DNA of 64,000 nt from Paramacrobiotus metropolitanus (Eukaryota > Tardigrada > Eutardigrada > Parachela > Macrobiotidae). The stretch covers positions 186,001 to 250,000 of the forward strand of contig NW_026570291.1 in the NCBI RefSeq assembly GCF_019649055.1, written 5' to 3'. Below are positions 1 through 15,832 of the stretch, piece by piece. Both the position numbers and the translations under genes were made by a program. Under the pieces are notes generated by a model, which saw nothing but the letters and a program-made list of their open reading frames with translations, was not told where the DNA came from and searched no databases. Each line of letters starts with the position of its first letter. The stretch's first letter is position 1.

Positions 1-1111
1 TACGAATAAATCTAACGTAAACAGTATCTCTTACCAGTAAATCAAAAATAAAAACGAAAAGCAGGAGATCGATGCACGTTGTCCGAAGCAAAGCATGCCT
101 TTGCAACTACAAGTATTTAATATCAGTATTGCAACTTTAAAATTTTCCACCTACAGTAGTGGCAGTAAGGGGATCTTAAAGTCATGGATCCAAAACTTTG
201 ACAAATGTTCCGCAAAAAAAACTAAAAAAAACAACACTTTGAATTGAAGTAGTACTCTTTTTCAACCAAAAAAGTTAAAACATGTTTGGGCCTGCTTCCA
301 TTATTTTCCCAGCTCGTACTGACGAAATTCCATTTTCTCTATAGCTGTTTGCTGTTAGCTAGTGAACAGGAGCATACCAATTCCATCATATCAGAAAGTC
401 CATTTCCGATTCCGCTGCGATCAGCTGGCAGGCGGCAGCCTAATGGTGGCAGATTATTTTCAAAACTGATCCAGTTTGTTGTTAATTGTTATAAAAATTA
501 ATTAAATTTATATATTATAAAAAGTTTCTAGATATTTCACTGATATTTTTTGCTCTTCCTGATTTTCCGATTTTACAAAAAAAAAATTTCAGCCGCAAGC
601 AGTTCTTACACTTCTTGCGATGCTCGATTTTTGGATCGAGAGCATAAACGTGGCTTTTCTTACAACTTCCTATTGCACAGACTACAAACTGTATAATTCT
701 AATTGAAGGTACTGCAAATAAACCGGTAAAATTTATTTGGCCAGCCTTAACAGAACATTAGAAACGAAACGCAGTAGTCAATAATCTCTCGCAAAAGATC
801 AACAGATAATCCAGAGTATACTTCTACTCGTATAAATTAATATAATCATATTTTTATAAACTTTCATGAGATGTAACAGTTGCACAGCAAATTGATCACA
901 AGGAAAATTTCACACTCGGAATCAGGACGGAAGATCCGTAATGTCACTAAAAGTAATCACTATCATCCAAAATCAGGCTAAATGGCAGGAACATAAATTA
1001 ATGGACGCGGAACAGCTGAATTAGGAATGCAGCCGATTCTTGGTTCATACATACAAATTCAACTGGAGAAGTTATCCAGATTTGATTGGAAAAATCATCC
1101 GCTCTTCACCG
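1..1111. other. Non-coding stretch downstream of riboflavin kinase
   Basis: I see no convincing exon here. The stretch is AT-rich. Part of it is probably the 3' untranslated region of the minus-strand riboflavin kinase gene: TTTATT at 732-737 reads AATAAA on the minus strand, about 375 bases after the stop codon, and could be its polyadenylation signal. A 71-residue open frame at 286-501 has no recognisable content. Confidence 0.4.
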
Positions 1112-1982
1112 TCAGCTGCGGAATTCCTGAGAATTATTCGAGATATCGGAAATGCCTTCCTTGCTCGGTAAATTTTCTTTCGCGGCGCTGTCCAACGGGC
1201 GCGTGAAAAAATCCTGACTGCAATACTTCGCATATTCCGGTTTATCCAGTTCATCGTTGGCTTTGCGGATATCATCTTTAATAGCAGCAATGAGTTCATC
1301 TAGACAAAAGAAAACAGAACAATTATCGCTTCATAAAGCGGAACTGATAACCATTTCTAACCATCATGGCAATCGGAAATTTGTAATTAATTTGCATATG
1401 CGCAACGAATAGCATTAAGATTGATTCAGCCAATTGTGACGGTGATTTACCTAACGATGTAAAACTCGTCATAGGACGAATATATCCAAGAACAGCCACG
1501 CGCAGCGTACTACCGTAAAAATCCCGTGAAAAATCTCGCAGTATATGAGTTTCCTGGAATAATCACTGAAAATCAGTCAAATGCCAGAGCAGGGACACCC
1601 AGCGGATAGTCAGCCTACCATAGTTTTAAGTTGATTATGAAATTGAGGATTCCATCCGACACTCAACACCATGCGATCCACGGCGCCTGCGTCAACACTG
1701 GCCAGGCCGAAGTACACGCCGTTTTCCATCTCTAGAGGCAGTTTTTTGACGACTTCATCGGTGAAATTAGCTGCAATATGTTAAACTGAGTCTGTAAACT
1801 GTAAAATCGCCAATCGTCAAAATGAAGTCAGCTGAATTTAGACAGGAACACTCCTGGAACAGTTAGCAGCGCAAGCAAATGGTACCTGTTGGAATTCCCA
1901 GCTCCTTGCTTCCTCGGCCAAATCCCCGCACCACCTGCCCCTCCACCATAAGAGGCAAGAAGGCTAATCTCTTCAAACACAT
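1112..1982 (-). CDS. RFK: Riboflavin kinase (ATP:riboflavin 5'-phosphotransferase)
   Basis: Makes FMN from riboflavin and ATP, the first step from vitamin B2 to FMN and FAD. Four minus-strand exons splice in phase: 1982-1886, 1770-1619, 1553-1451 and 1299-1112, giving about 179 residues (the human enzyme is about 155). Family landmarks appear in order: V-R-G-F-G-R-G-S-K-E-L-G-I-P-T-A-N-F, the nucleotide and flavin loop with its PTAN motif, across the exon 1/2 join; S-V-G-W-N-P in exon 2; M-E-T-H-I across the exon 2/3 join; D-F-Y-G and L-G-Y-I-R-P in exon 3; and a helical C-terminus D-E-L-I-A-A-I-K-D-D. All introns are GT-AG. The start is the first in-frame Met that I found; a second Met eleven codons later (about 1949) sits closer to the usual family start, so the true N-terminus is uncertain. 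The gene is single-domain, as in animals, not fused to FAD synthetase. Confidence 0.93.
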
Positions 1983-2962
1983 GATCGGTTCCGTTTTAGG
2001 CAGCAAATCAGAACGGAATGCTTTCACACACTGCTGCTGGTATCACTGGAGTTCAAAACCAAACTTAAAACAGTACGCAATACTGCGCAGTACTCAGCCA
2101 ACTCGCTGTGTCCCAAGAAAACAAAACAGCAGTTCTCCTCATCCACACAAACTATGAAGAGGGAGTATCAGAATCAGCAAATTCCACATTGAACTTTGAA
2201 CAACTTAGCACTACTTCGAATTACTGACGTGAAATTAGTAAGTACCACAAATGAGTACTGTTGCCAACAAGCCTTTTATCCTCATGAGAGACCCACAAGA
2301 TAACTCTTTACCAAAGAAAACAAATGCACAACAATATGGCAGTGTAAGATACGTTTAATGACATAATCTAGGACTAAGGTAGAGCTTTGGAATACCTAAA
2401 TAATAAAAAATTTTGATCAAATTTTTCGCATTTCACCAATTTTTGATACGATCAAGCCATGACGCAATAGTCTTTCCGGTGCAGCGCGATGCACTTCTGC
2501 GCGATGTGCAAATGTAAACGACATGCCCGCGTAGTGGCAGGGCATGGAACACGGTGAGCTGCGGTACAATCCATCGAACAAGCGAATTTGCACCCGGATG
2601 CTGAACTCTTTTAACCGACTTCCGTTTGGAAGCGTTATCCGTTATCGCAATCCTTTCGAAATCCGCGAATGTTTTCATTGTTTTGGCTTTTGTTTTGATT
2701 TCACTCATTTCAATTTTGAAATACTGGAGCCACAGCTTTTTTATGGGGACCTACAATTCCGCTTGGATGTTTCGCATTTTTGTAACGTGATTTTATAGTT
2801 TTGTCCGGGGGAGGACCGGAGGAGTAGTAGGGCTTAAAGTTGACGCAGAGAACTTGCGCGACAAGATCTAACAAGCTGATTCGTTTAAACCTTACAGGCC
2901 TTGCGGCCCTTGCTTGAATTATTTTGATAACTGCTGAGGAGCTTTGTAATTTTTTCTTTGCA
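1983..2962. promoter_or_regulatory. Shared upstream region between divergent genes
   Basis: About 980 bases separate the start codons of riboflavin kinase (minus) and the coiled-coil gene (plus), so the stretch must hold both promoters and 5' leaders. I could not pick out a TATA box or initiator with confidence. Open frames of 60-90 codons on both strands (for example 2433-2708 minus) overlap one another and show no recognisable domain. Confidence 0.4.
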
Positions 2963-5900
2963 ATGGAGGAAATGTATAAAAACAGCGTTCCCAGTTCCTC
3001 GTCCAAATGGAGTGCATCTTCCCCGTTCCGTTCTCCAGTCTCATACCATACTCGGCGCAACAGGCAGAACCAAGAAGAAAGTCCGTTGACATTTGGCACT
3101 CCCGCTCGGCCTCCAAAATTCAACCACGAGAGTATGCAATCCGCCGCAGCCATTGCGTCGGCCTTGAAAGACGGTTATGCCAGTATGCCATCCATTCCTT
3201 TTGCGCTGATCGAGGAAAACCGATCCTCCCCAATGAATCGTATACAGCATCAGCTGAAACAGGCGCACGGGCGAATTGGACTGCTGGAACGAGAATTGAC
3301 CGAGTTAGAGCAGCAGTATGATGAAAAAGGTTAGCTAGCGATCGTCGGTTTTTAGACGGTTAATTTTCACTTTAAACTTTCAAGCCAATATCCGATTTTG
3401 AGTAAATGAAATGTCTTTAGCTCATCTGCGCAATAAAAAAATTTATTGTGTTACAACACCACTTGGTGACCAAGTGGTGACCAATTGGTCACCAAGTGGT
3501 TGCTTGTAAAATTGAATTTTCAAGCTGAAGTAATTTAAGTTACTACTAATTTATTTTATTTGATATGTATTATTTTTTTGTTAAGAATTGAGTTATCAAA
3601 ATTTTAATCTCAGAGGAAACGTTTACCATCAAAACAACAAATTTTGTTTGATTTAAATTTTAATGGCAGTATTTGCCTATATCGTTTTATACTGCGGCGT
3701 AATTTCTGTACTATTATTATGATGATATGCTGTATATAGATAATCTTGGCATGCACTGTAATGTAGGTAACGAACTGGAAAAATGCCGTGCCGAGTTGAA
3801 GGAAAATTCTGTCCGCTTGCGCGAGACTACATCCAGTCGCGACGCTTTTAAGCGTTGCACCGAGGAGCTCAGTCAGCGCACGGGAGAGCTGGAAAAGAAC
3901 AAAGAGGCACTGGAAAGCAAGTTGGCCGAACTGGAAGAAAAATGTCGAAAAGAGAAGAACGCGTTAAGCCGGCAGATTCAGCACTTGGCTAGCGTAAATC
4001 AACAGTTGCAAACGGATTTCGACAAGCAGACCGAAACACTCAAAAGAGGCAAAGAGAAGCAAAAGGCTATGTCGGCTACAATGGAGAGCTTGCAGAAAGG
4101 ACTGGATGCACTGAGTGCGGAAGGCTATAAATTGAAAGATGAGAAAGCCTTTTTGGAAAACAGCGTTATTAATTCACGGGCAGTGTTTGATGCCAAGGAA
4201 GCTACACTGCGGGAGGAAATGGAGCGGCTTCGCGATGAACTGAATAGCGCCAACCATTGTCTGCTACACTTAGGTAATTGATTTTAAATTTAATAGTCTG
4301 ATTAATCCTTTAGTGCAAATTTTACCAGTTGTACAATGCTCGTATACAAACTGCACAAATTTACACAGACTGAACAGATTTACACAGATGACAGCGTTTT
4401 ATGTGCATCTGGATCATGCTCATGGTATTGCTTATTGCAGTCACATTTGCGTTAATTTCTGTTGTGAGTTTATTTATTATTTTTAGTAAGTCGTTGTGTA
4501 TTTTGTTTAACAAGCAGCAGGCAAACCGTAGCTGAAAAATGACAACAGTGTGCTTGTACCAAAGTACAAGCACAACGTACATATTACTATTGTACATGCA
4601 CTTCCTGGCTTTCTTCTGAAATTAACGTGACGTATTTTTGGTGGTTATTGTTGCTGTGTTTAGCGCCGGTTAGCACGCTCAGGCAGCATGATTAATTGAA
4701 ATTGGTTATATTTTATGCAGGAAATACTCTCGCTTTGCAAAAAATGGAGCTCGAATCGGCAGTGGCTGAACTCAGTGAATCTCGCGAAGCCCAGCAACAT
4801 CTCGAAGAATCGCTGGCTGCCAAATCGGAAGAGTGTGGCGTTATTCAGGTATTTATTACTTCGTGCGACAATTTGGATGTGAAACCGAAACTGAATGTAG
4901 ATGTTTTGTAGGATTTGATAAGCACATTGCAGTCGAAATGTGATAAAGCTGACCAGGTTTGTCGATGCTCTTCATTTGCATAAAATCCTGCACAATCTTG
5001 AATAGACAACGAGTGTTGCTGCTTGCCGATGAATTTTTTTAAGTGTGTGTTGGTTTAGGAGTTAATGGAGTTGCAAAATCTTCGGAATGAACTTACTGAA
5101 AAGGATAAACTGCTGCTTTCGGTCAAAGAAGAAGTTCTCGTGAACAAAAAGAATTTTAGCGATGTTCGCGGAAATTTGGCAGCGCTTAGTGAGTACAATA
5201 AATAATGCAATTGACTTATCTGTACAACATATGGTATTGGTGTTTATTCGGCGAATTTTTACGACTCACTGATTTTTGCTTCGCAGATGAGGAACTTGCT
5301 ACTCGTGACAAGGAACTAGAGGAACTGCATCAGCTCAATGAAGTTTTGACTTCCAACTTGTCGGAAAAATCAGCGCTCTTCGATGAGATTCAGGTAAATC
5401 GTCAATATCATAGAAAAAAGGATGCCCATAGTAAAATGTAGCGCCAGTATCATGGACTGTGCTTCTTGTACATATACGTTGGTTCTGCCGTATAATATCA
5501 GCGGTTTAATTCGTGTCAGGCGTCGTATGCTGAGAAGAACGCTGCTCACGAAGAGATGCAGATAAAATACGCGGAATCCTTGGCTGAAGCTGACGAACTG
5601 GCAAAACAAGTGGATATGATCAAAGGAAACACGGAAGCCGAAATGAAGCACTCAGCTGGTTGGAAAGAACAGTTGGATTTGCTGTCCAAACAAAAAACGG
5701 ATTTGGAACTGAAATACAAAGTGCTGGAAGAGCGCTATGACCACAAGATATCCACTCTTACGGACACGATTTTACAGCAGATAAATGAAAAAGATTGCCT
5801 TCGCGAAAAGCTATCCCGTGCTCAAGATCAGATTGCCGGTCAGTAGTTCGTTGTTGGTTTGCAGGTGTAGGACTTAAATGACGAGCAGCTCGCTTTTTTG

Positions 5901-7667
5901 TTTAGTATACTGTATAATACGTAAATAAATATGCAAATAAATAAATAAATACATCGAAATATGCATTTATTTCTTAGCGCTAATGACGCTCACTATGAAA
6001 CCAGAGGTCACCGATCGTGGAACGCAGTATGTAAACGAAGCTTACAATGACGACGATTCTTTCAGGTTAGTTAGTTAGTAAAGTATTTTCTGCTCTTTGT
6101 AAAGTACAAACAGTAGGAAAAGAATTTAAATTTTGTGGTAGAATGAATATTCGTGGCTTTCTGTCTTGGTACGCATCTTGCGATGATGTCGAAACGCACT
6201 TGCAGCTGATAATCGGTTTTACGGCGTTCTCTCTCGTAACAGCGTTAGCATCAATGAACTGCATGTGCTCCTGCACGCAGCCGTGCATTCATAACTATGC
6301 ATCACCAAGCAAAAATTTTAAAGAAATGTACTAGAGCTTGCTTGTAGTCGTTACGAGCGAGCGTTACTTTTGAAGTTTTGTATTTGGATATCAGCATATG
6401 TACTAGTGTGTGCGTTTTTAATGTTTGTGGGTCATCTGTTGACTTTGTAGTATTCCGATTTTTGACAATACTTCTACCCAGTTGCCTCCTTCCCCACTAC
6501 CATCGGTTCAGGGCTCTGACTGGTACTTTGCATATACTTATATTATATTTGGTTATCTGTTATTTTTTCGTCCGGTAACGACGTAACGCGATAATTTCGC
6601 TGTCAAGGTCTCCAGCCGGTAGTGTTCCTCGCTCTAGGCCGAGAACTGCTCTGTCAGCTTTTCCTCCCGCAGTCGAAGCCGACTCAGACATGGTTTCCAC
6701 TATTATTCCAATTTCCATCACTGTTCCCAATCCGGTGATGAACTCGCCCGTACTCCTTGCTAAAAATTCGCCAAACGGTTTTGTTCCAAAGGAACCAGTC
6801 AGTTTGCGTAAGTAATTGTCCATGCATCGGTATTTGTTATACTTACAAATCGCATAAATGTTGTTCCACAACAGTACATGCAAAAAATCTACGAAGCCTT
6901 GCAGACTGTGTTCAGAATTTGGTTTTTGTGTTCGCAGCACCTTTCCGTTATAACCAGTCCGCTGCTGATCGCCGCCGGGAATTAGAGCAACGAAATGCGA
7001 AATTCGCACCACATTTGCGATCTTTCTATCCGGGTGAGGCCACCTTGTTGCACCCTGAAATGGACAGCGAGTCACCGGATAGTACGAGTTACGATTCGTT
7101 GTCCAGTATTCCATCGGTAATCACCATTGATAATCTTGTTGTGGTCCATGATAATAATCGTATTAACAACGACTATGGAAATCTTTCCAGTAGTTGTAGT
7201 ATTAATTTTGTGCCTTTCCAGAAATTTACTTCCCAAAGAAAATGTCCATCCGCACAATGCCGCTGGAAATATGCCGGTGTTGGACAACGACTTGTCGTAT
7301 TCATCCGCTAGCAGTTCGCAGCCAACTCAGAATAAACCCGGCTTTTTGAGCCGACTCAAAAGAAACCTGACGAATTCGGCAGTCAAGGCATCATCCAGTA
7401 AAGCGCTTAAACCGAAGAAGTCGTTCCGGTTGGGAAGCATGCGCAAGAAATCATCTAGCTCCAAGTCTCCCGTAGATTCTCCCATATCGGCTGTAAGTGT
7501 GCGTTTTTTTGGCTACCGGAACAGTTGTTTCAGTTCGGGAATCGATTAGCACTAAACTGTTTTGCATTCTGCAGCTGCGAAAGAAACGCCCGGCTCCAGT
7601 CAAATTTGAAATACCTAATACCCCGGTCTCCATGAAGTTTCCATCCAAGAAAGTCAAACCGTTGTGA
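2963..7667 (+). CDS. Long coiled-coil protein of unknown function
   Basis: Twelve exons: 2963-3329, 3767-4273, 4721-4848, 4912-4956, 5059-5188, 5287-5393, 5520-5838, 5978-6065, 6608-6807, 6938-7116, about 7222-7492 and 7575-7667, for about 811 residues. The N-terminus is short, Ser/Pro-rich and basic. Residues from about 95 to 590 are an almost continuous Glu/Lys/Leu-rich coiled coil with heptad spacing. The C-terminal third is disordered, rich in Ser, Lys and Pro, with basic clusters (K-P-K-K-S-F-R, R-K-K-S-S-S-S-K-S) and a conserved-looking end P-V-K-F-E-I-P-N-T-P-V-S-M-K-F-P. All joins are in phase except exon 10 to 11: the strong donor after 7116 leaves phase 0, but the only good acceptor before 7222 enters in phase 2, so one base appears to be missing or that join is wrong. 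Architecture suggests a cytoskeletal, centrosomal or synaptonemal-type scaffold; no family was recognised. Confidence 0.8.
3458..3501. repeat. Four-unit 11-bp tandem repeat of a near-palindrome
   Basis: Four head-to-tail units of ACCA(A/C)(G/T)TGGT(N) lie at 3458-3468, 3469-3479, 3480-3490 and 3491-3501, inside intron 1 of the coiled-coil gene. Because each unit is nearly self-complementary, the array also contains a perfect 20-bp palindrome at 3475-3494 and a 13-bp inverted repeat (3459-3471 against 3487-3499). Confidence 0.9.
5930..5952. repeat. Short AAAT microsatellite
   Basis: A run of TAAA/AAAT tetranucleotide repeats sits in intron 7 of the coiled-coil gene, shortly before its branch and acceptor region. 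It is an ordinary simple repeat. Confidence 0.6.
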
Positions 7668-8487
7668 TGAAGCTGGCCGTGCCCTATGAATGCGGATGGT
7701 AGAATGCACATTACTGAACAGATTCCAGACTGTACAATTGCGTGTAAATGTTATTACTTTAGTTCTCATAGTTCGTGGCCGTTTTGGTCGATACTTATTT
7801 TGATGTGTATTGAAAGTTTTAAATTTAATTACCGCATTTTTAGCTGCTATTCAAGCACAAGTTTTACATTTAAAATATGCATTGATTAAGCGATCTAATT
7901 GGTCTTGTACAGTTGTGGGTTTGTGGAACCTCTGATTAATTAATTCGCTGAAGTCTTTTGACTGTTCGAAGTGTGTACAACAGTTGCAACACGCCGGTTT
8001 CTTGTCAAGTAAATAGTTCTGCATCAACCCTGTATTCTTCAATTGACTTAAAATCTGAAACGAAGTTTGTGTAATGGAACGCGAAACTTTAATCACGGTC
8101 ATAAAACAGAAATAAAAGCTTAAGCGAAGCACTTAAAACGTAGGTAAGCGTTTTTTTATGAAACAGACTACCGCTACCGGCATCATCCACGAGAATGATC
8201 GATACCGTGCAGCAGCACCTGGATCGAAAAATTTAAAAAAGCACAGGAGCTGAATCAAACAAGCCGCATCCAGTCGTATACAACAGTGTAACGTTTTATA
8301 CGCGCATAACCTTGCCATGTCAAAACAAAACGCTGGAATATAACGAACGTGTGTGTAAGAAAACCGCGTACAAAAAGAGATGTGGCATCCGATCCGTAGT
8401 AAAGCCCATCCAAGACAGCTCATGCACAAGAAATTACTACAACTGATTAAACTGCCAGAGACGTTATTAAAACAGCGCAGCACACAC
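7668..8487. other. Interval between convergent gene ends
   Basis: The plus-strand coiled-coil gene ends at 7667 and the minus-strand eEF1A ends at 8488, so these 820 bases should hold both 3' untranslated regions. A 116-codon minus-strand open frame at 8133-8483 abuts the eEF1A stop and looks like 3'-UTR read-through. No other gene is seen. Confidence 0.5.
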
Positions 8488-11434
<2,947 letters not shown>

Positions 11435-11485
11435 CTGAGTAGATTTCGGGAACTTTTTTTTGGAAGGAAGACAGAAAACCGATGA
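11435..11485 (-). promoter_or_regulatory. Probable eEF1A first exon with 5' TOP-like tract
   Basis: On the minus strand the exon ending at 11435 is preceded by a pyrimidine-rich stretch (TTTTCTGTCTTCCTTCC, about 11481-11465). eEF1A transcripts usually start at a C followed by a pyrimidine tract (5' TOP), which places them under growth-linked translational control. The transcription start is inferred to lie within this tract; no TATA box was identified. Confidence 0.4.
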
Positions 11486-14400
11486 AGTTCGCTTCACACG
11501 CAGTTGATGTAGCTCGTAGCAGAGGCAAACGCCGACTAAAATGGAAAGACGTGCCAGCCAGTGAAGCAAGGAGGCTTTCAGCATGCTTTTTCTGCATTAT
11601 CATAGAAATCGTGGCACCGGTATTCCGATTGGCGGAAGCGCAGGAATCAGGCGGGGTTACCTTGAACTACTGCTGAGGGCGGCTTATGCTGGCAGTTTCA
11701 CCCAGAAAGTTTCCGTATTCCCGGTGCTAGTATTCCCAAACAAAAGCAAGATTTAAAAATGTTTTCTTTAGTTTTTTCTAAGATTTTTTAGTTTCATTTT
11801 ATGGTGGAAAGATTTTACTAATTTCAAAATTAGCAAGTAAACGAAAACCGGCTACATATGTGGCCCACAGCGCCATCAGTTTAAGTGTCGTAAAATTGGC
11901 TGCGTCCACTTTTAAGGCGCTCCACTCTGGTGATTCACGAATGACTCGACCACTTCGTCTGGAATGCAAACCAAAACTTCAAAACTTAACATGTCACCAA
12001 ATTAAAATTTTCCGTTTTTCAAGACTTTCAAAATTTCTTCGACGTTTCTCCAACGGTTAAAATGTTTTTTTATTTAATTCAAAGCTGAAGAATCGCTCTG
12101 GGTCTCTAGTGGTTATCAGGGATTAGATCTGGTTTATCTAAACTCTTGAAATATTCAGCGTCGTCAGGTAAGCAGTGCTTTCCACTGAATTGACTGCCAA
12201 CGGTGTTTCCAGTTTACTGTTTACAAAACAGGACTCTCGGATCGGCGTATTTTTTTGGAGTTGTTTGAAAAATAAAAAAGTTCTATTATTTTTGTAAACT
12301 AACAATGAGCTGATTAAAGGGATGTTGAATAAGTCATATACGGAACGTGACGGATAGCCTAAACTGAGATCACGATTTCGCTTTTCGGACATATATTAAA
12401 CTGGAATCTGTCCACTTCGCTCATTCTAGCTTTTCTATGTCACCGTATATTAAAAATCTTTGGCGTACACCATCGGTTTGATCTTTTGTGCTTCAGATTA
12501 ATCGATATTTTATATAAGCATGATGGTGAAAATGTCCTTTTCAGAGTTATCAATCAATATGGCTGTTAATCGTCACACGAATGGACATTCACCGTAGTGG
12601 CCGATATTGCACCATTTTTCATGCCTCGTCCATTCTTTGCCAGCACGCCCAGCAATTTCCCATCTGCCACGGTTGTGATTATTCAGAATATGGCTACCGC
12701 GGAGAGACTGGTTATGGATATTTCAGCTTCTTTGACTTGAGAGCAAATAAACTGCAGTTTCTGCTGTGCCATTTCCACGTTTGAACGGCATCGAAATGGA
12801 GCAACAAGTGTTGTGAACGGAAAATACAGCTAATTATGCGCCTTTATGGGACTGGTCAAACTGGATTTCAAACAAATAGCCGGTATGGTCATTTTATTGT
12901 TGTGGAGGCTGTGTGGTTCTAAACTTTTTAAGTGATTCTTAAACCGTTTCTAAATACCTCGGGATTTATGAACTGATTTGCAGTGCGCGTGTTTAGTTAG
13001 ATTTGAAAGCACACGAGTTACTGTGAATGCTAGTTGGAATGCTATATATTTTCTCGATGCAGAATTCATCTACGGAAGTTTTTGTTTTTTCACATTTTGC
13101 TGTCCGTTCTTTTTTTAAATTGGCACGTTGCTTGTAAAATTTTTTAAATCTTTATACTTCGATTTCATCGAGTACTACTGTAAAGATTGTGTTATGTTAG
13201 CTGCTGTTAAACAGCCAATAAAACGTTAACTGTTTGAACCAGTCGTTTAGGTTTCGAGAACATTTAAATTGTGCATATATGCAGCTATTGTTTTTGTACT
13301 GTTCATTGATGATTTTGAGATACTGTGTTTTACGTGTTTCTAATTTTTATTACTGGCAAGAGACCTCAACAGTTTACTGTAATTTTTGGCATGTGTAATT
13401 CACATTGACTAATAACTAAACTTACATAAACCTTCTACTTTTGCAGATTTGCAGAATTTAGAATTAGAGTTTTGTCTCGATGACTTTATGGATAATTTAT
13501 CTACTGCTGCTGTACAATACTCCTCTACCGCGTGCGATTTAATGCTTTTATGGTTAGCTGTGTTTTGTAGATTTATGCATTGCGAATACTTAGCGTACTG
13601 TAAGTGAACAAAATTGTATTCTTGACTTTACAATCGTCAGGTTAATTTATGATTGATTGTTTTGGTATTAGAAGACTTTTGTACCTCGGGGCGTGTTTGT
13701 CTCTAGTGGATCTTCAGGATTTTAATCAAAGGCTAAACCGGAAGCGCTCAAGATCTACCAAACTTTTATCGGCCTGGTACTGACTTTAATGGCCGAAATT
13801 ACAAAGCGTCGCAAAACGAAAAGATGTGTTGTTTCCAGAAGCTTGCAACAGTACGGCATCATTCCCCCTGGGAGCACGCTACCGTCCGCCACTTGGACCG
13901 GCTTCCGTTACCGTAGTGTGGCTGAATGATCACCTGACAATGGACTGAAGAGCGGTAAGTGTGTGCTCGTCAATTCATGGTTAATCAATTCTCGAGTCTT
14001 TCCATCCCCGGATTTTTGCGCGGGTGTCGGCATTGTAATTGTAATTTGTATCCGCGCAGTACCGGCGTTACAATATGTACGGTGCGTTTGAGTGTGTTGA
14101 GTTGATCAGTAAATAAAACTTTTTAAACTAGGCTACTCGTTCAGCTCGAGATACTGTTAACATTAGAGACAGCAATCCTCGGCAACGGCGAGGCCGCGGT
14201 TCATTGACTAGCTGACTGATTGACTGCAAGAGTGGCCATTTGACAGACGGTGGCTTGTTAAATGCTACTGCGTTGTAGGATTTTTCGTCCCCGCAATTGC
14301 CGATCGCGGTAGTAAATGTACACGATTCCGCACCAGGCGCATTAATGTAAATCCTAATTTTCGTACTGGGCCCGTCAGTTATATAGTGCGGTTTGTGCCG

Positions 14401-15832
14401 GTATCGGATTGAGTGTGAGAGTACTGGAAGATGGTGATTCCATTTAGTGTGGCGGAACACTTACGAGTTACGATGATGTCCGCGGCCTACTTTCTTAATT
14501 ATGTGTGAATTGTACATGGAGGACTGTGTGGTGTGCATTTATCATTGGAGATGATCGAGAATTCTGAGTGATTGTTGGGATGTGTGCTTTAATTATTTTC
14601 TTGATGGGGTTATCGTTTGCGTTGGCGGATGAGATCTGTACTGTTTAAGTGACTATCTTTGCCGATGATTCCTGAAATAGAGAGGTATTGTAGACTCCTC
14701 ACTGTAATTGACACGATTTTTTTTCACACTTCCCATCGATTATTTTTCCATTTCGGCTTTTTGTCGATTTTATTGATTTTTCAGTTTTTCCATGTTTTCG
14801 CCAAAAATTGTTCGTAAGAATCAATAGACTGCGCTGGTTTGGTTTTTGTGTCCGCTTTTGATTGTGAAATTACTACTTTGTAATGATTCTGACATAATAT
14901 GATTGAAGTGTCAGTGGTTTATCAAATCGCATCGTGCAGTATATCGTCTACAATTTGCTAAATTTCTGGTTTGTTGCGAGATGGTTTTGCATTTTATGTT
15001 AGCAACACAATGGATGCTGGAACATCACGGTGCACACTGCATAGTTAAGCGTTTAATATTTAGGAGCGTTTGTTTTGAGCATTTCCATGTCTGCAGTTTC
15101 TGTTTAAGAAATGTACGTATAACTGAAAAAAGCTTTCGCAGATGTTGTAGGTATGCGCAATCGCTGTATTATGTCTGCGACTTGTGGTTTCCGATGTTGT
15201 TGTGATCGACGCGTCTTGACAATAAAAACAGCGCGTAAACTGTTTGCTTTTCATCAGGTCCGCGCGTGTTGATTGGCGATACATGTGATTGAACAACATG
15301 AACATGTTTAGTTGCTGGTCGTAGGAAGTGTTTATATATCAATACATTTTGCATGTGCATTTCAGTAACGATATGTTACGCGTTGCGTGTTGTCAGATGG
15401 TCGCGCAGCACACAACTCTGTTACGTTTAGGATTTTGTTATTTTTGGACTTTGATGAAAATGGTCGGACATTAAGATTGGCCGATGAAAGTGAATTTTTA
15501 ATGTTACAGCGATTAAGTTTTTTGGCTTGTCCGAATGTTTATAGCCGAAGCGCAAAAGCGCTATATATTCCATTTCTCATTATGCTTTATCAGCTGAATA
15601 TCCATATTTATATGGGTTTTATGGCCTTGTTTCCTTTTATTATCGGCACTGTACAAATACGGCGTTTACGTGCTTGTAGGGTGTACAGCACGTCGGGAGA
15701 ATGACTGCTTGAACTTCAGCCATCGACAGTCGCAATTATTTAAGAGGGGAAATGTCAACATTGTGAAATGTTTGCTGTCTGATCGTTGTTGGACGGACGG
15801 ACGGACGCGTGGTCTTCTGGAGCGCTGCCGGG
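11486..15832. other. Long non-coding interval upstream of tensin
   Basis: About 4.3 kb without a convincing coding exon. Only short open frames with no recognisable content occur. One possible tensin leader exon ends with a good donor at about 13956 (GAAGAGCG then GTAAGTGTG) after an acceptor-like TTTCCAG near 13838; it contains the end of a 46-codon open frame (Met near 13792) that could act as an upstream ORF. The remainder is AT-rich sequence, and I see nothing further in it. Confidence 0.35.

Noticed and set aside
2433-2708. 91-codon minus-strand open frame upstream of riboflavin kinase
   Set aside because: It overlaps open frames on the other strand, has no recognisable domain, no clear splice partners and lies in a shared promoter interval; probably chance.
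2710-3153. 147-codon minus-strand open frame
   Set aside because: It is antisense to exon 1 of the coiled-coil gene, whose frame and splice phase are better supported.
8133-8483. 116-codon minus-strand open frame after eEF1A
   Set aside because: It starts within a few bases of the eEF1A stop codon and looks like translated 3'-untranslated sequence; rich in Cys and Phe with no known pattern.
13792-13932. 46-codon open frame before a good donor
   Set aside because: Could be an upstream ORF of tensin, but there is no protein similarity and the exon boundaries are guesses.
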